Shown: positions 1 through 11,350 of the stretch, one piece after another | Position numbering within the stretch: position 1 is the stretch's first letter | Layout of the letters: the number at the start of each line of letters is the position of its first letter | Source: Abelmoschus esculentus | Taxonomy: Eukaryota; Streptophyta; Magnoliopsida; Malvales; Malvaceae | NCBI GenBank assembly: GCA_035048815.1 | Contig: JAUCBN010000054.1 | Coordinates: 7,037,001-7,101,000 of the forward strand | DNA length: 64,000 nucleotides | Direction: 5' to 3' | The notes under the pieces: generated by a model | Seen by the model: the letters and a program-made list of their open reading frames with translations, nothing else | What the model was told of the DNA's origin: nothing | Database searches by the model: none | Made by a program: the position numbers and the translations under genes

Positions 1-420
1 TAAAACATGTGGTGAAGTACTTTGGAGTGCCAAACACGATCATTAGTGACCGGGACACGCGGTTCACAAGGAGGTTTTGGACAAAGTTATTCAAGCTTTT
101 GGGATCAAGCCTGAACTTTTCTAGGAGCGTCCACCAACAGACCAAAGGGGAAACCGAACGAGTTAATGCATTACTGGAGATCTACTTGAGGCACTACGTG
201 AGTGCCACACAACACGACTAGCCGATGCTGTTAGATATGGCCCAGTTTTCCTACAACTTGCAACGGAGTGATGCGACAAACCAGAATCCCTTTGAGATCG
301 TGAACGGGAAACAACCATTTACACCCAGCACGATTGCTACCAAGTACCAGGGGTCTAATCCAGCAGCATACAAGTTTGCCAAGGAGTGACAAGAACATCA
401 CGACTTAGCCCGAGCTAATT
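1..420 (+). pseudogene. Ty3/gypsy integrase fragment (chromovirus type)
   Basis: The translation reads as the central to C-terminal part of a gypsy integrase: FGVPNTIISDRDTRF, then a degenerate HQQTKGETERVNALLE (normally HPQTDGQTERVN), then an AQFSYNLQRS block around 240-275 and FEIVNGKQPFTP near 290-325. These are standard landmarks of the DDE integrase core and the following region of Del/Tekay-like chromoviruses. A stop codon at 219-221 (probably an old Trp codon) and another near 387 break the frame. The 5' part lies outside the window. No LTR is visible beside it, so this is a truncated, non-functional relic. Confidence 0.85.
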
Positions 421-1851
421 CATTTTCTTTTCTAGCCTTTGCCATTTTACTCAAAATGGAGTGGCAACAACCATTTACTCAAAATCTCTCTAGCCTTTTC
501 TATTTTCTCTTCTTTCAGTTGTTTTTTAGTTTCCTCAAAGTTCTTAGCATTCTAGCTTTGAACGGTTTAGGCTGACTTAGGTTGTTCATCGAGAGAAACG
601 CGTCTAAGGCCGCACGCCCCGAGTAGCTGAGTTCTACGGACCTGACACATTCATGAAAATCATGCATTTAGATGAAGTAAATATATTTATCATAAAGTCA
701 AATAAATCCATAATAAGTGCAATTACTTTACTCATACACGTGAAAACATGTTCGATGAAAAGAAAAAAAAGCCTCAGTCATAGAGGACAACGTCGAAATG
801 GAATACCTTCATTCATAAAGAGAGTCAAATATATAGAAGAGTTGAAACCTCAAAATAGAGAATAAAAACGAAAAAACAAAGGAAAATTGAATGAAAAATT
901 ACTAATTAATGTTTAATTTTATTTTTAGATTTTGTCTCTTCCTCGGAGATATAAAGAATCAAATCTTTTTTTAAATCTTGCCTCATTTAGTGGTTTAGCG
1001 GATTAAATATTTTTTTTCTAATATTTTCTCTTTGTTAGTATTATAGCTAGATCAATATTTTTTTAGATCTTACTTTCCATCAATGGTTTAGTAAATTTGA
1101 TAGGCTCAATGTAATCCAATCAAATATCGTTAATGAAAGGTGTAAAGTTATCTTCTTGAATTTGGATAGAAAAATAAAATAAAAATGATAATTTAGCACG
1201 ATCAATTTTATAGTGGTTCGACCTTCTCAAATAAGGTCTACATTCACTATCCTAGCATCTATACTAAGGATTTCTTAATTCACTCATAAGTTCTTTTATT
1301 TTTACAAGCTTAAAGAGATAACTTTTGCATCCTTATCTTTTTAAAGATTAAGATAGAATCTCTCCCTACTTTATATAAGGTTCAACTAGAACCTATACCT
1401 CGGCAACAATATCTTGACATTTGTAAACAAATTACTTCTCTAGGTGAGTGCTTACACAATTTAGCTCACTAAGATTTCACTCTAAAGATTTACAAGAGAT
1501 TACAAAGAAATAAACAATTAAACACTCTTCTCTCTTGATCTTTAAACTTAAATGTCTATCCTCTCGTTCTTTAAGTGTTTAGAACTTGTATTTATAGCGT
1601 GAAATGAATGAATTACTAATCATTTATAGTCGTTGGGGATGAATTAGAGCTATTAAGGACTTCAATTGAAACATTTAATGTGTTTCTAATACAGTGAATA
1701 TCAATATGCGTGTCTCAAAATTGACACCTCCCATAAATAAAAAGATTTATTGTATATAAATGTACAACATACTAGTATACGATAAATGGGTATTGTTATG
1801 TTACTTTGGGTGCAAAAAAATCTTATATAATTAATATTATACCGTGAGAAT
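421..1851. other. AT-rich intergenic DNA, no gene seen
   Basis: No convincing coding region. The 70-codon frame at 653-865 has no recognisable domain and is probably chance. The stretch 540-640 is less AT-rich and may be more gypsy debris. The stretch around 1190-1570 looks like dispersed repeat sequence, but I cannot name a family. Confidence 0.6.
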
Positions 1852-2870
1852 TAAGGGTGAACAAAACTTGATTAGAAAAAATCGATTTTTTATTCAATTT
1901 CGAGTTATTTGAATTGAGTTATTCAAATCAAATCGAGCAACTCAATTTTTTTTAGTAAGAGTCTATTTAAAATTTTTCCAACTCAAAAAATTGAAAAATT
2001 GAAAAAAACAACAAATTTTATGATTTTACTATTTAGTCCCTAATTTTATTTTTCTTCAATTCCCTTCATTTTAAGTCTATTTTTGATCCAATTTGAACCA
2101 AATGTTTCTATACCAATTTAGAATACTTATTTAATTTTAATTTATATTTTTTGAAAATAAATTTTATCTTTTTTAATTTAACCCCTTTGTATGTTTTTCT
2201 GATTTCTTCAATCCTTCCTTTGTTTTAAGTTAAATTTTGGCTAAATTTGAACCAAGTGCTCCTAAACTACTATAAAATACCTATTTAGATTCAATTTATA
2301 TTTTTAAGTTAAATTTTCTAGTTTGACAATTTAGCCCCTCAACTTTGGAAGATTTCTCATTTCTTCAATTTCTCCTTTTGTTGCTAATCAATTTTTGACG
2401 AAAATTAAACCACATGATTTCTTAACTTCAATTAATATTTTTAACAAATATATTATTTTTTCATGTAGTACTTTAACTTCAGATTTTATTTAAATTGATC
2501 ATTCAACTGAATTTATTTTTTAAAAAAAATTAATATCAATTCGTTGACTCATGTATACTATATAATTTTAAAATCTTCACATGAATTCAACAATTATAAT
2601 ATAATTTTAAAATTTATTTACGTATGTAAAAAATAATACGAAGAAATATTTATGTAGATCTTATACAACTAGAGAAATTCGTTTAAATTGGAATCAAACG
2701 TACTATAACATTATAAATAGTTATAATTAAAATTTATACATAAACATAAAAAATCAACTCGACTTAAACTTGATAAACTTGACTCAAATCGAAAAAATTC
2801 AAATAAAGTTTGAGTTATAAAATTAGGCTCACTAACCCGAATAATTTAATCGTTCGAACGTTTATCCTTA
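1852..2870. mobile_element. Possible degenerate hAT-like non-autonomous element
   Basis: The left end begins TAAGGGTGAAC and the right end closes with GTTTATCCTTA, which is an 11-bp inverted terminal match with two mismatches. The interior has no coding capacity and repeats Asn/Ser-poor AT-rich words such as CTCAA and TCGAGTT in both orientations near the ends. Flanking 8-bp sequences match only partly, so any target duplication has decayed. This could also be chance in AT-rich DNA. Confidence 0.4.
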
Positions 2871-3039
2871 AAAGAAATTATGAAAGCTAATGAATTAAGA
2901 AAATATAGAATTCTAGAATTAGGCATGGAACCGGGGAAAAATTGAAAAATACTAAAATGAGGCCATAAAATCGCGAAGTACAGTCATGTTGATATTATGA
3001 TTGTTTGATAAATAGCTAAATTTCGTACTTATGAAAATT

Positions 3040-3277
3040 TGTTATGAATATCTTTATTTATGATAGATATTCATATATTAAGTTAAACTTTAATGGGTTT
3101 TATTATTAGAGTTTAATGCCCATTAAAATTAGGGTTTCAATCTTATGCCTATAAATATAGACTTTTAGACAAAGCATTTATACACAATCATACTTTGAGA
3201 ATATAATAAAAGTCTTTCTCTTTTTCTCTCATCTTTGTTCATCTATTTTATTGTTGTTCTTTACTTTATTCACAATA
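3040..3277 (+). repeat. 5' LTR of the copia element
   Basis: Starts TGTTATGAATATC and ends near CACAATA, where the 3' copy has the canonical CACAACA. It contains a likely TATA box (CTATAAATATAG, about 3150-3161). The sequence just after the LTR, TTATCAGTACAAGACTC, is where a primer-binding site is expected, but it is too degenerate to assign a tRNA. Confidence 0.92.
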
Positions 3278-6200
3278 CTTTATCAGTACAAGACTCTAAC
3301 CAAAGAAGGTTTTGTTGTTCAAATCTTAAAGGAGTTATTGAAAAGATTTTATTACTAGTATGAATCAAAGATAATTTCTTCTCCCTCAATTATATTCTAA
3401 TCTTCGATTTATCTTTCTTTATTGATTTTTGACTTTATTTTTAATTTTTTTTTAAAATTTGGTTGTTTGGTGTTTGTGTAGCGATAAAGTGGCTCAATTA
3501 CCGTAGTGCTTGTCGACAATTCTCGAAAAAGATTTTAACAAAATATTGGTGATTAAACCTATCATATATTCAAATTAGTGGAAAGTTTGGTATATTTTAC
3601 TTATTTAATTTGAGATTTTTTGTCTTCATTTATAACCAATATTTTTTTATTTTATTATTATGATGAAAGTTTAGGTTTTAATCATATTCTAAGTATTACA
3701 TGATATTAGAACAAATATTAAACTTTTAATTAATTAATATATTCTTTTTTATGTTGGTTTAATTTGAGTATATTAGTTGGACATCCGTTCTACGAGGCTA
3801 CTGGTCTCAAATGAAGTTCTTTTTAAAGGACCTTGTGGAATGGTTTAACAACGCCACGTATGAGGATTAAATTTTTGTTCCTTGTATGTATTGTATATAT
3901 ATATTGGTTGATAAATTACTATATAATAGTGTGAATACTATAAAATCTTTATTTGCTTGAAAGCAATATTTTTGTGTCGAAAAACTCGACTATAGACTTC
4001 TCCCAAGTTCAAGTTACGAAGATCGTCTTGATCCAAGAATTTTTATGGGAGGCATTCACTGAAGTGAATGCATACATGATATTTATTCCATGCAATTATT
4101 GGATTTATGTCATTCCTTGAAGTGAATGCAAGCATGATGTTTATTCCATGCGATTATTGATTTATGTTCATTCCTTGAAGTGAATGCAAAAATGATAATT
4201 CACATTATGGTTAGTGAATAAAAACTCAGTTATGTGTCAGAGTATCATTGATGAGGATATGTTAGAAAAAATGTACTCCTATTTGTCTTTGCTCCATTCT
4301 CTGAAATGAATGTGATATTTTATAACGGAAATAATAAATGTCACATTAGTAATTGTGGTCATGATTGAGATCATAAATATGCATGAATAAGATGATTATT
4401 TTGAGAATGTTTATATCCACAAGAAGTGGAATTATAAAGATGACAATAATGATAGAGATCATATCAAAATCATTATGTTATCAATGTGATGGTACAAACC
4501 ATTGATCTTATACTTATCAAACGCCGAAATATTTTGGACTTTATCCATAATCATGAATGATAAATTAAAAAATATAAACAGATTTTCTTTGTGGCGAAAA
4601 TAATTATGGCGTTATTGATCCAACTCAATTGAATATTATTAATTTTCTTATAACCCCTGAAGTGAATAATTCGCCATTTATTTTATTTCCTTTATAACTT
4701 CTATAATCTTTTATTTATTTTGTTTTATGTTAATTTATTTTTATTTATTATTTATTTATGTTAATTTACTTTCACTTATTATTTATATATATTAACTTAC
4801 TTTATATATTATTTATTTATGTTTTATATTAAATTTTCCTTTAAAAGAATATGATTACTTCCAGAATAAAATATAAAATAAATTATGGCGATTTATGCTT
4901 AGCAAACAGTGCAAGTTCTCATACAATACTTAAGCATAATAAATATTTTCTCATTTAAATACAAGGGAAAATATGAGTATTATATCTCAAATTACTAAAA
5001 TATCAATGCTTCGGAAGAGCTCTTGAGAGTTTATCTTTGATAGATAACCGATTTGATATGATGTGTTATATTTAATATTTTCCATTTCCCAAAGTGAATG
5101 GTACAAAGCACATATTTTTCATTCTCCGAAGTGAATGAAATAAAGCACATATTAAAATATGCATAATTATGCATATTTTCCCATTTTAAATACAAGAGAA
5201 TAATATGAGTACTATATCTGGAAGTACTAATATCACAGAAGGTTCCGACTGAGAAAATATGTTATTGACAAATAGAACTTTATTCCATATTTATAGTGCA
5301 TTATGCTCGTCAAAGTCGCAAAGAGACTTGAGTTTTAAAGATATTTGCAGAAATATATTGAGAATATTAGTCAAGGGAATGTTGACTATCTCAATATTAT
5401 AAGTATAACTCAACACAATAAGAAAATCTTAACAAAATTACATACATTGTCATCCATATTGTACTACATAAGAATTAGTACAAATCGAAGCTCATGCTAT
5501 TGTAAATTAGATGTTTACTGATAATTTTATTTGACATGTATGGTTAGGTCATCCCGGTTCAATTATGATGCGAAAATTTGTTGACACTTTCATGTGGTCA
5601 CTTATTGAAGAACTAAAATTTTCTTCAAGGTAATATTTCATGTGATACTTGCTGTGAAAGCAATCTCATTATTTAATCATCAACAACTAAAGTTTAAATC
5701 TATTAATTTTCTGGAACGGATACAAGGTAATATATGTGGCTCATACACCTTTCTTACAATCCATCTAGATATTTTTATGATTTTAACCGATGCATCGACT
5801 AGATGGTCATATGTATCATTGTTATTAACCCGCAACTTGGTGGTTGCGATGCTACTTGCCCAGTTGATAAAATTACAAGCACATTTTCCAGATTATCTTA
5901 TATATAAAATCGGTCTTGATAATGTTGATGACATGTCATTTTACATGTAGTATCACTAATTCACATAAAGCCAACAAATGATCATAAGTTCTCCCTATTA
6001 CAAATGATTTTTGGTCAGGAACCAAATATTTATCATCTTAGATTTTTTGTGTGTGTGATATATGTTCTAATTGCTCCACCACAATACACAAAGATGAGTT
6101 TTGTTGGGAATATATATCAGATTTAAATATCTTGAGCTTCTGATAGGGAATTTATTTACAACCCGATTTAATGACTACCATTTTAATGAGTTAGTTTACC

Positions 6201-8181
6201 CAACATTAGGGGAGGAAATAAATAGTTGGGTAAAGAAATAAGTTGGAATGAATTATCATTTTCTCATTTTGATCCACGTACTACACAATGTGAACTGTAA
6301 GTTCAAAGGATAATTCATTTAGCAAATCAATTTCCAGATGATTTTGTTGACCCTAAAAGAGTGACTAAGTCACGTATACCCGCTATGAATGCTCCAATTA
6401 AATTTGATGTTCTGGAATGACAAACTCTAGTTGTTAATGAGTCTAACTTTCGCTTGAAACTTAGTAGACAAGTAAGTTTCAAAGATAAGAAATCCTCGAA
6501 AAAGAAAAAAGGAACTATATTTTATGATGGTCTGATCGAGGAATTAATGAATTATGAAAATCTCAAGAAGAGATCAAAAGGTCTCCAATTGAGACATTGA
6601 CATGAATCAGGTACCTGATAATAAAGATATCTCAATAGATTATGTCATGTCTAGTAATAAGTGGAACTAAAATTAAATCGACGTCAATAATATATTTGCA
6701 TGCAATGTAGCACTAGAGATTTTATTTGATGATGTGGATTATGAACCATTGTCAATTGAGCAATGTAAACAAAGAAATGATTGGCCAACATAAAAGAGGC
6801 AATTGAGGCGAAACTAAAATCTCTTTCGAAAAAGGAAGTATTTGGGCCTATAGCCCATACATTGAAATGTGTAAAGCTCGTGGATATAAATGAGCCTTTG
6901 TGAGAAATAGAAATTAAAAGGGGAAATCATGAGATAAGCTCATTTGGTTGCACAAGGATTCTCACAAAGACATGAAATTGATTATGAGAAAAATATATTT
7001 CTTAGTGGTGGATGCAACTACTTTTAGATTTTGATCAGTCTAACAATAAATAAAATTACTTAGTTTCTACCTAATGGATGTTGTTACATCCTATTTGAAT
7101 GGTCCTCTTGATAGTTATATTTACATAAAACTTCCGAAAATATTTAGATTGTCATAAGCAGATAATTCAAGTTCTCAAGAACATTATTCAATCATATTGA
7201 ATATATCTTTTTAAGGCTTGAAACAATTTAGGCGTATTTGGTATAATCGCTTAATTGAATACTTATTAGCATAATGTTATATGAATTATTTAATTTGCTC
7301 GAGCATTTTTATTAATAGGTTTAGCTCTGAATTTTTATTGTTGTGTATGTAAATGATTTGAATATCATTGAGACTCGTGAAGAGATCTCCTCAAATCCTT
7401 GTGCATCAATCAGCATACAGAAAAATGTTTAAAGAGACTTTACATGCATAACAAATATTCATTAATCACCTTTATGGTTGTTATGTCTCTTAATATAAAC
7501 GATCCATTTCACCCTCGAGAAAAGGGTAATGATATTCTTAGTCTAAAAGCACAATATATATATATTGTTTGATCTAGAAGCATCGTATCTTAGCTGGTCT
7601 AGAAATATTATTTAAGTGCTACGAGATCATTACCTGTAAATAATTATTATGCATGAGGCAAAGCCGAAATATGTGTTTAGCTAAATATATCCTAAATATA
7701 TGTGAATTGCTTTCACAAGATAAGATGCAAGCTATCTTGTGTAGAGATAATGCAAATTTTATATCTAAGGTGGATATATCAAATGTGACAAAACGAAACA
7801 TTTTTTTAAGTTTCTTCCCTCATGATCTTCAGAATAATAGTATTCAATGAATCATTTCAAGCAATAATTTGGAAGATTTATCTACTAGTTCATAATCTAC
7901 TTCAACATTTGAAGATTATATTCAATATTGAATTATGAAGATTCAAAGATCTTATGTGATATTTTCATGAGGGGGAGTAAATACGCGTTGCACTCTTTTT
8001 TCCTTAACCGAGGTTTTGTCCCAATAGGTTTTTCTGGTAAGGTTCTTAATGAGGCAACATATTATGCGTATTAAAGATGTGTGTACTCTTTTTCCTTCAC
8101 TAAGAATTTTTTTCCCACATAGTTTTTATCTTAGTAAGATTTTAACGATGCACATTATCTTCATGGATATCCAAAGAGGGG
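3278..8181 (+). pseudogene. Copia gag-pol remnant
   Basis: Multiple stops and frameshifts. Recognisable pieces include an integrase core fragment at about 5700-5930 (MILTDASTRWSYVSLLLTRN, then LIKLQAHFPDY and LDN), a reverse transcriptase region about 6730-7330 (AHLVAQGFSQRHEIDYEK, then MDVVTSYLNGPLDSYIYI), and an RNase H tail about 7640-7900 (LCRDNANFISK, then FPHDLQNNSIQ). These match the order and wording of plant TNT1-94-like copia polyproteins. The closing stretch near 7975-8050 also has the usual sequence found before the 3' LTR. The gag part (about 3780-5500) is nearly unreadable and instead shows repeated short palindromes (see separate entry). Confidence 0.88.
4053..5137. repeat. Recurring 18-bp imperfect palindrome inside the copia gag region
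   Basis: The word CATTC(n)GAAGTGAATG recurs at 4053-4070, 4111-4128, 4169-4186, 4295-4312, 5083-5100 and 5120-5137, with a partial copy near 4659. The first three lie in tandem units of exactly 58 bp that also share TTATTCCATG and ATTATTG. Each copy can fold on itself. Confidence 0.8.
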
Positions 8182-8418
8182 TGTTATGAATATCTTTATT
8201 TATGGTGGATATTCATATATTAAGTTAAACTATAATGAGTTTTATTATTAGAGTTTAATACCCATTAAAATTAGGGTTTTCATCTTATGCCTATAAATAT
8301 AGACATTTAGACAAAGCATTGTACACAATCCTACTTTAAGAATATAATAAAAGTCTCTCTCTTTCTCTCTCATCTTTGTTCATCTATTTTGTTCTTGTTC
8401 TTTACTTTATTCACAACA
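8182..8418 (+). repeat. 3' LTR of the copia element
   Basis: TGTTATGAATATC to CACAACA, 237 bp, homologous to 3040-3277 over its whole length. The polypurine tract AAAGAGGGG at 8173-8181 immediately precedes it. The direct repeat AAATT follows it. Confidence 0.93.
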
Positions 8419-8423
8419 AAATT

Positions 8424-10092
8424 TTTAATTTTCGAGAGTTTTTTTCCTTACAATTTTCTTTTGCTTTACACTTTTCCCCTCCATTTTATATTTTTCATTG
8501 GTTTGATTCATTGTTACATTTATTATAGTATTTTAATATTTATATAACCGAGCAAGCATTGAAAGTTAGTTTGTCAAAGTTGTTCACTTGCTTTCATTTT
8601 TTTTTATATTCGAATTTAAAACTTATCAAGACTATCTTTTCTCTAAAATCTCCCTTATCTCGTAGAAATTAGGTTTTATAAAAAAAAATATACATATATA
8701 CTTGCATAACCATTAAAACTCAACATAAAAAAATGTAAAAGAAGGTAAACTTGACAGAGTTTTTTTTTTTCTCTTTCGATCGGTTAAAAAAAATTGGTCA
8801 TTTAAATTTTTGGTTATAATGTTTTGATCACTCAACATTAATTTTCGTTAGACTATAAATGTAACACAAAAACAAGTGTTAAATTTTAATTTAGACCTTA
8901 ATTTTTTCTCTTTGTCTTCTCAAACCCCAATTACTTTGAAATAATTTTTTCTTTTATCTTCTTTTCCAATTGGTATCTACAAAGACGAAACTATATAAGA
9001 ATGGAAAGGGAGAATTGCATTTACCCATAAAAAAAATTTTCTTAATTTTTTTCTCTTATTTAAATTCTTTAAAAAATTAGTTTATTTATAAATTTATCCC
9101 TTACTTTTTAAATATTTATATATTACCTCAATTTTTAAATTTTAGGTCTGTGTGTATCTGCCATTACCACCATGACTGGCCATGAACCTGGTTTCGTTTT
9201 GTCGATTTTCTTGAAAAACACACCGTAGAGATGGCAACACTAAAATTGGGACACTGGGAAGCCTTATGAGTAAGGTGATAAGACTGAGATACCAATGGTT
9301 GTGCGAATGTTCCAATATTATGTCGGTAGGAAATTTAAAACAAAGAAATAACTCACAACATTTATTTATTGAGTAATCATTGTATGTGTTTTATGAAATT
9401 TTTGTTTATACAAACGTTTTAGTTTTAGGGTTTAAAAACAGTTTAATAACTTTATTAAAAGTTTAGAATTTAAAGATTTAAGTATAATAATATTAAATTT
9501 AAAAGTCATTATAGAATTTAAGATTTAAAAATTATACTCCGCTGCAAACAACCACCTTAAACTGGTACCGTTGTAACTTGTACCTATATGAAAAACCTCT
9601 TTTCATTGTTTGCGCAGATGCTAACATTGACGAGGCTCTTAAACTTGCACATTCAGGTCAATTCATTCAAATCCTACAATATAAACAATAGGATGAGAAT
9701 AGTTTTTTTATTATTCGAAAAACTGGATTTTCAAATTCAAGTCGGATCCTTACATCTATATGCTGCAGGGTCAGTGTTATGGTGCTGGTTATCGCACTTT
9801 GGTGCATCAATAGATGGATCTCGACTTGTATGTTTCAGTGCAGTGACTACAGAATCAGGGTTTTGGAAAAGAGGCAGGCACGGTGGCAACAATCGACCAC
9901 GACGATATCGATGACATCCAACAATTTTTGGAGGATAAGTTGATTTAATAATTTGTATAACTTGTCATGTCAACAGTATAAAAAATATTAACGTTCGAAT
10001 GATCAAAAGATTATATCTCAAGATAAATGATCAAATTGTTATTTTTTTTAAAACCGATAGTAAAAAAAGGATCATATGTGGGTATAAACCGT
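8424..10092. other. AT-rich intergenic DNA, no gene identified
   Basis: Poly(A/T) runs and TTAGGGTTT-like words around 9420-9440. The 108-codon frame at 9588-9914 has no recognisable domain and an atypical composition. The less AT-rich patch 9140-9330 could be an old gene relic, but I recognise nothing in it. Confidence 0.55.
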
Positions 10093-10328
10093 TTGTCTCT
10101 TAATTGTGCCTCCATTGGTACTCCCACTTTAAATGAGTGGGTTTAAGATTTAGGGATTAAGGTTCAAAGTAAAAGTTATGGTTAAGGTTTAGGGAATTAG
10201 GGGTAGGTTGTATTTTTTAAGATGTAGGGTTTAGGGTTTAATATATAAAAAATTAGGATTAAGGTTTAGAATTCAATTTTTTAAGATTTCTCAACATAGG
10301 CCTAGAAGGAGGCACAATCAGGGGACAA
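10093..10328. mobile_element. MITE-like element, copy 1
   Basis: A 236-bp AT-rich segment with terminal inverted repeats of 21 bp (18 matches) whose inner eight bases are GTGCCTCC and GGAGGCAC. The interior is built of degenerate TTTAGGG-type words and codes for nothing. Homologous sequence lies in the opposite orientation at about 62536-62735, which shows that it is a dispersed family. No clear target duplication is visible. Confidence 0.75.
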
Positions 10329-11220
10329 TAGATTTCTACTCTCATCCGTGTAGTTTATCCGTAAAAAAAAAGTTAAATGAGGGATGAATTTAGTAATAAT
10401 AAAATCTAGTGAGTTTTGATTAATGATGATCAACGGTAAAAAAAATCGATTTGAAAAGAAAAAATATTAATCGATACAAATTTTTAAATACAAAGATTGA
10501 TTATTAAATTATTTTGATTTAGGATTAAATTAATAATATATAAATTTTTATAATTAAAATTATTATTTTATTAAGTCAAGTTAGATTTTCAAATTATCTT
10601 GTGGTAATATTTTTTAATTAAATGATTAAATTATATATTTTAGAAATATGTCCATTTATAATTATTATTTTATCCATTTATTATTTTTTGAACTCGTGGA
10701 AGTGTGAGGTCAGTCATAAAGAATGACATATTTCATTCAGATAATTCGGGTTTGAGCATTATGTATATACAGTGTTTGCATGTTATTAAAAGTCTAAGAA
10801 AAATAAACAAATATTACCTTGCAATCACACCTACATACTAGAAAAAACTTTTTCAAATTGAACCATATATTTTTTAATTTTTAATTATAGTATTTTATAA
10901 AAGTAATAAATAACATAAATAATCATTAAATTATATTAAAATGATTTTTTTTTATCATTTATAAAATTTTTATTAAAGTTTTGATTAATTACGATAATAT
11001 CATTAAATTTTTTAAACCATTGTAAAATGATCATTTAAACTTATCAAACTGTTATAAATTAATCTTTAAAATTATATAAAAAAACTATCACTAGTAAAGA
11101 TCATTTTGTAACAGAATAAAAGTATAGTGACTAATTTATAATTTATAAAAGTTAAGTAGTATAGAAGATAATTTCGGTGTAGTGTTTAACCATTTGCAAT
11201 TTACCCAAAAGCATTGAACC
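10329..11220. other. AT-rich intergenic DNA upstream of the tRNA synthetase gene
   Basis: No coding potential and no clear repeat boundaries. It ends at the CCAAT/TATA promoter of the next gene. Confidence 0.6.
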
Positions 11221-11225
11221 CTGAT

Positions 11226-11270
11226 CCAATGGTTGTTATTTTTAGCTTTCCTCTCTGCTTCATATAAAAA
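11226..11270 (+). promoter_or_regulatory. Putative promoter: CCAAT box and TATA box
   Basis: CCAAT at 11226-11230 and ATATAAAAA at 11262-11270, about 80 bp before the chosen start codon. That spacing leaves a short 5' leader, as is usual for a plant gene. The assignment rests on motif and position only. Confidence 0.5.
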
Positions 11271-11350
11271 CCAACTTATCTTTTCTTCTTCCCTTTACCA
11301 AGCCCACAGCATTCTCAACACTGAATTAGAGAAAGACCAAAGGGATTTTA

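Larger units (their letters stand above)
3040..8418 (+). mobile_element. Decayed full-length Ty1/copia retrotransposon
   Basis: A 5.4-kb element bounded by two homologous LTRs (3040-3277 and 8182-8418) and flanked by a perfect 5-bp target duplication AAATT (3035-3039 and 8419-8423). A purine-rich tract AAAGAGGGG sits directly before the 3' LTR. The interior holds collapsed copia gag-pol in the order integrase, reverse transcriptase, RNase H, which defines the copia class. The LTRs differ at many positions, so the insertion is old. No complete reading frame survives. Confidence 0.95.

Noticed and set aside
9588..9914. 108-codon open frame
   Set aside because: No recognisable domain, no splice or promoter context, and a composition like the surrounding AT-rich DNA. 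Treated as chance.
10135..10265. TTTAGGG-like words suggesting an interstitial telomere repeat
   Set aside because: The repeats are irregular and lie inside a MITE with its own terminal inverted repeats and a second copy elsewhere, so transposon origin explains them better.
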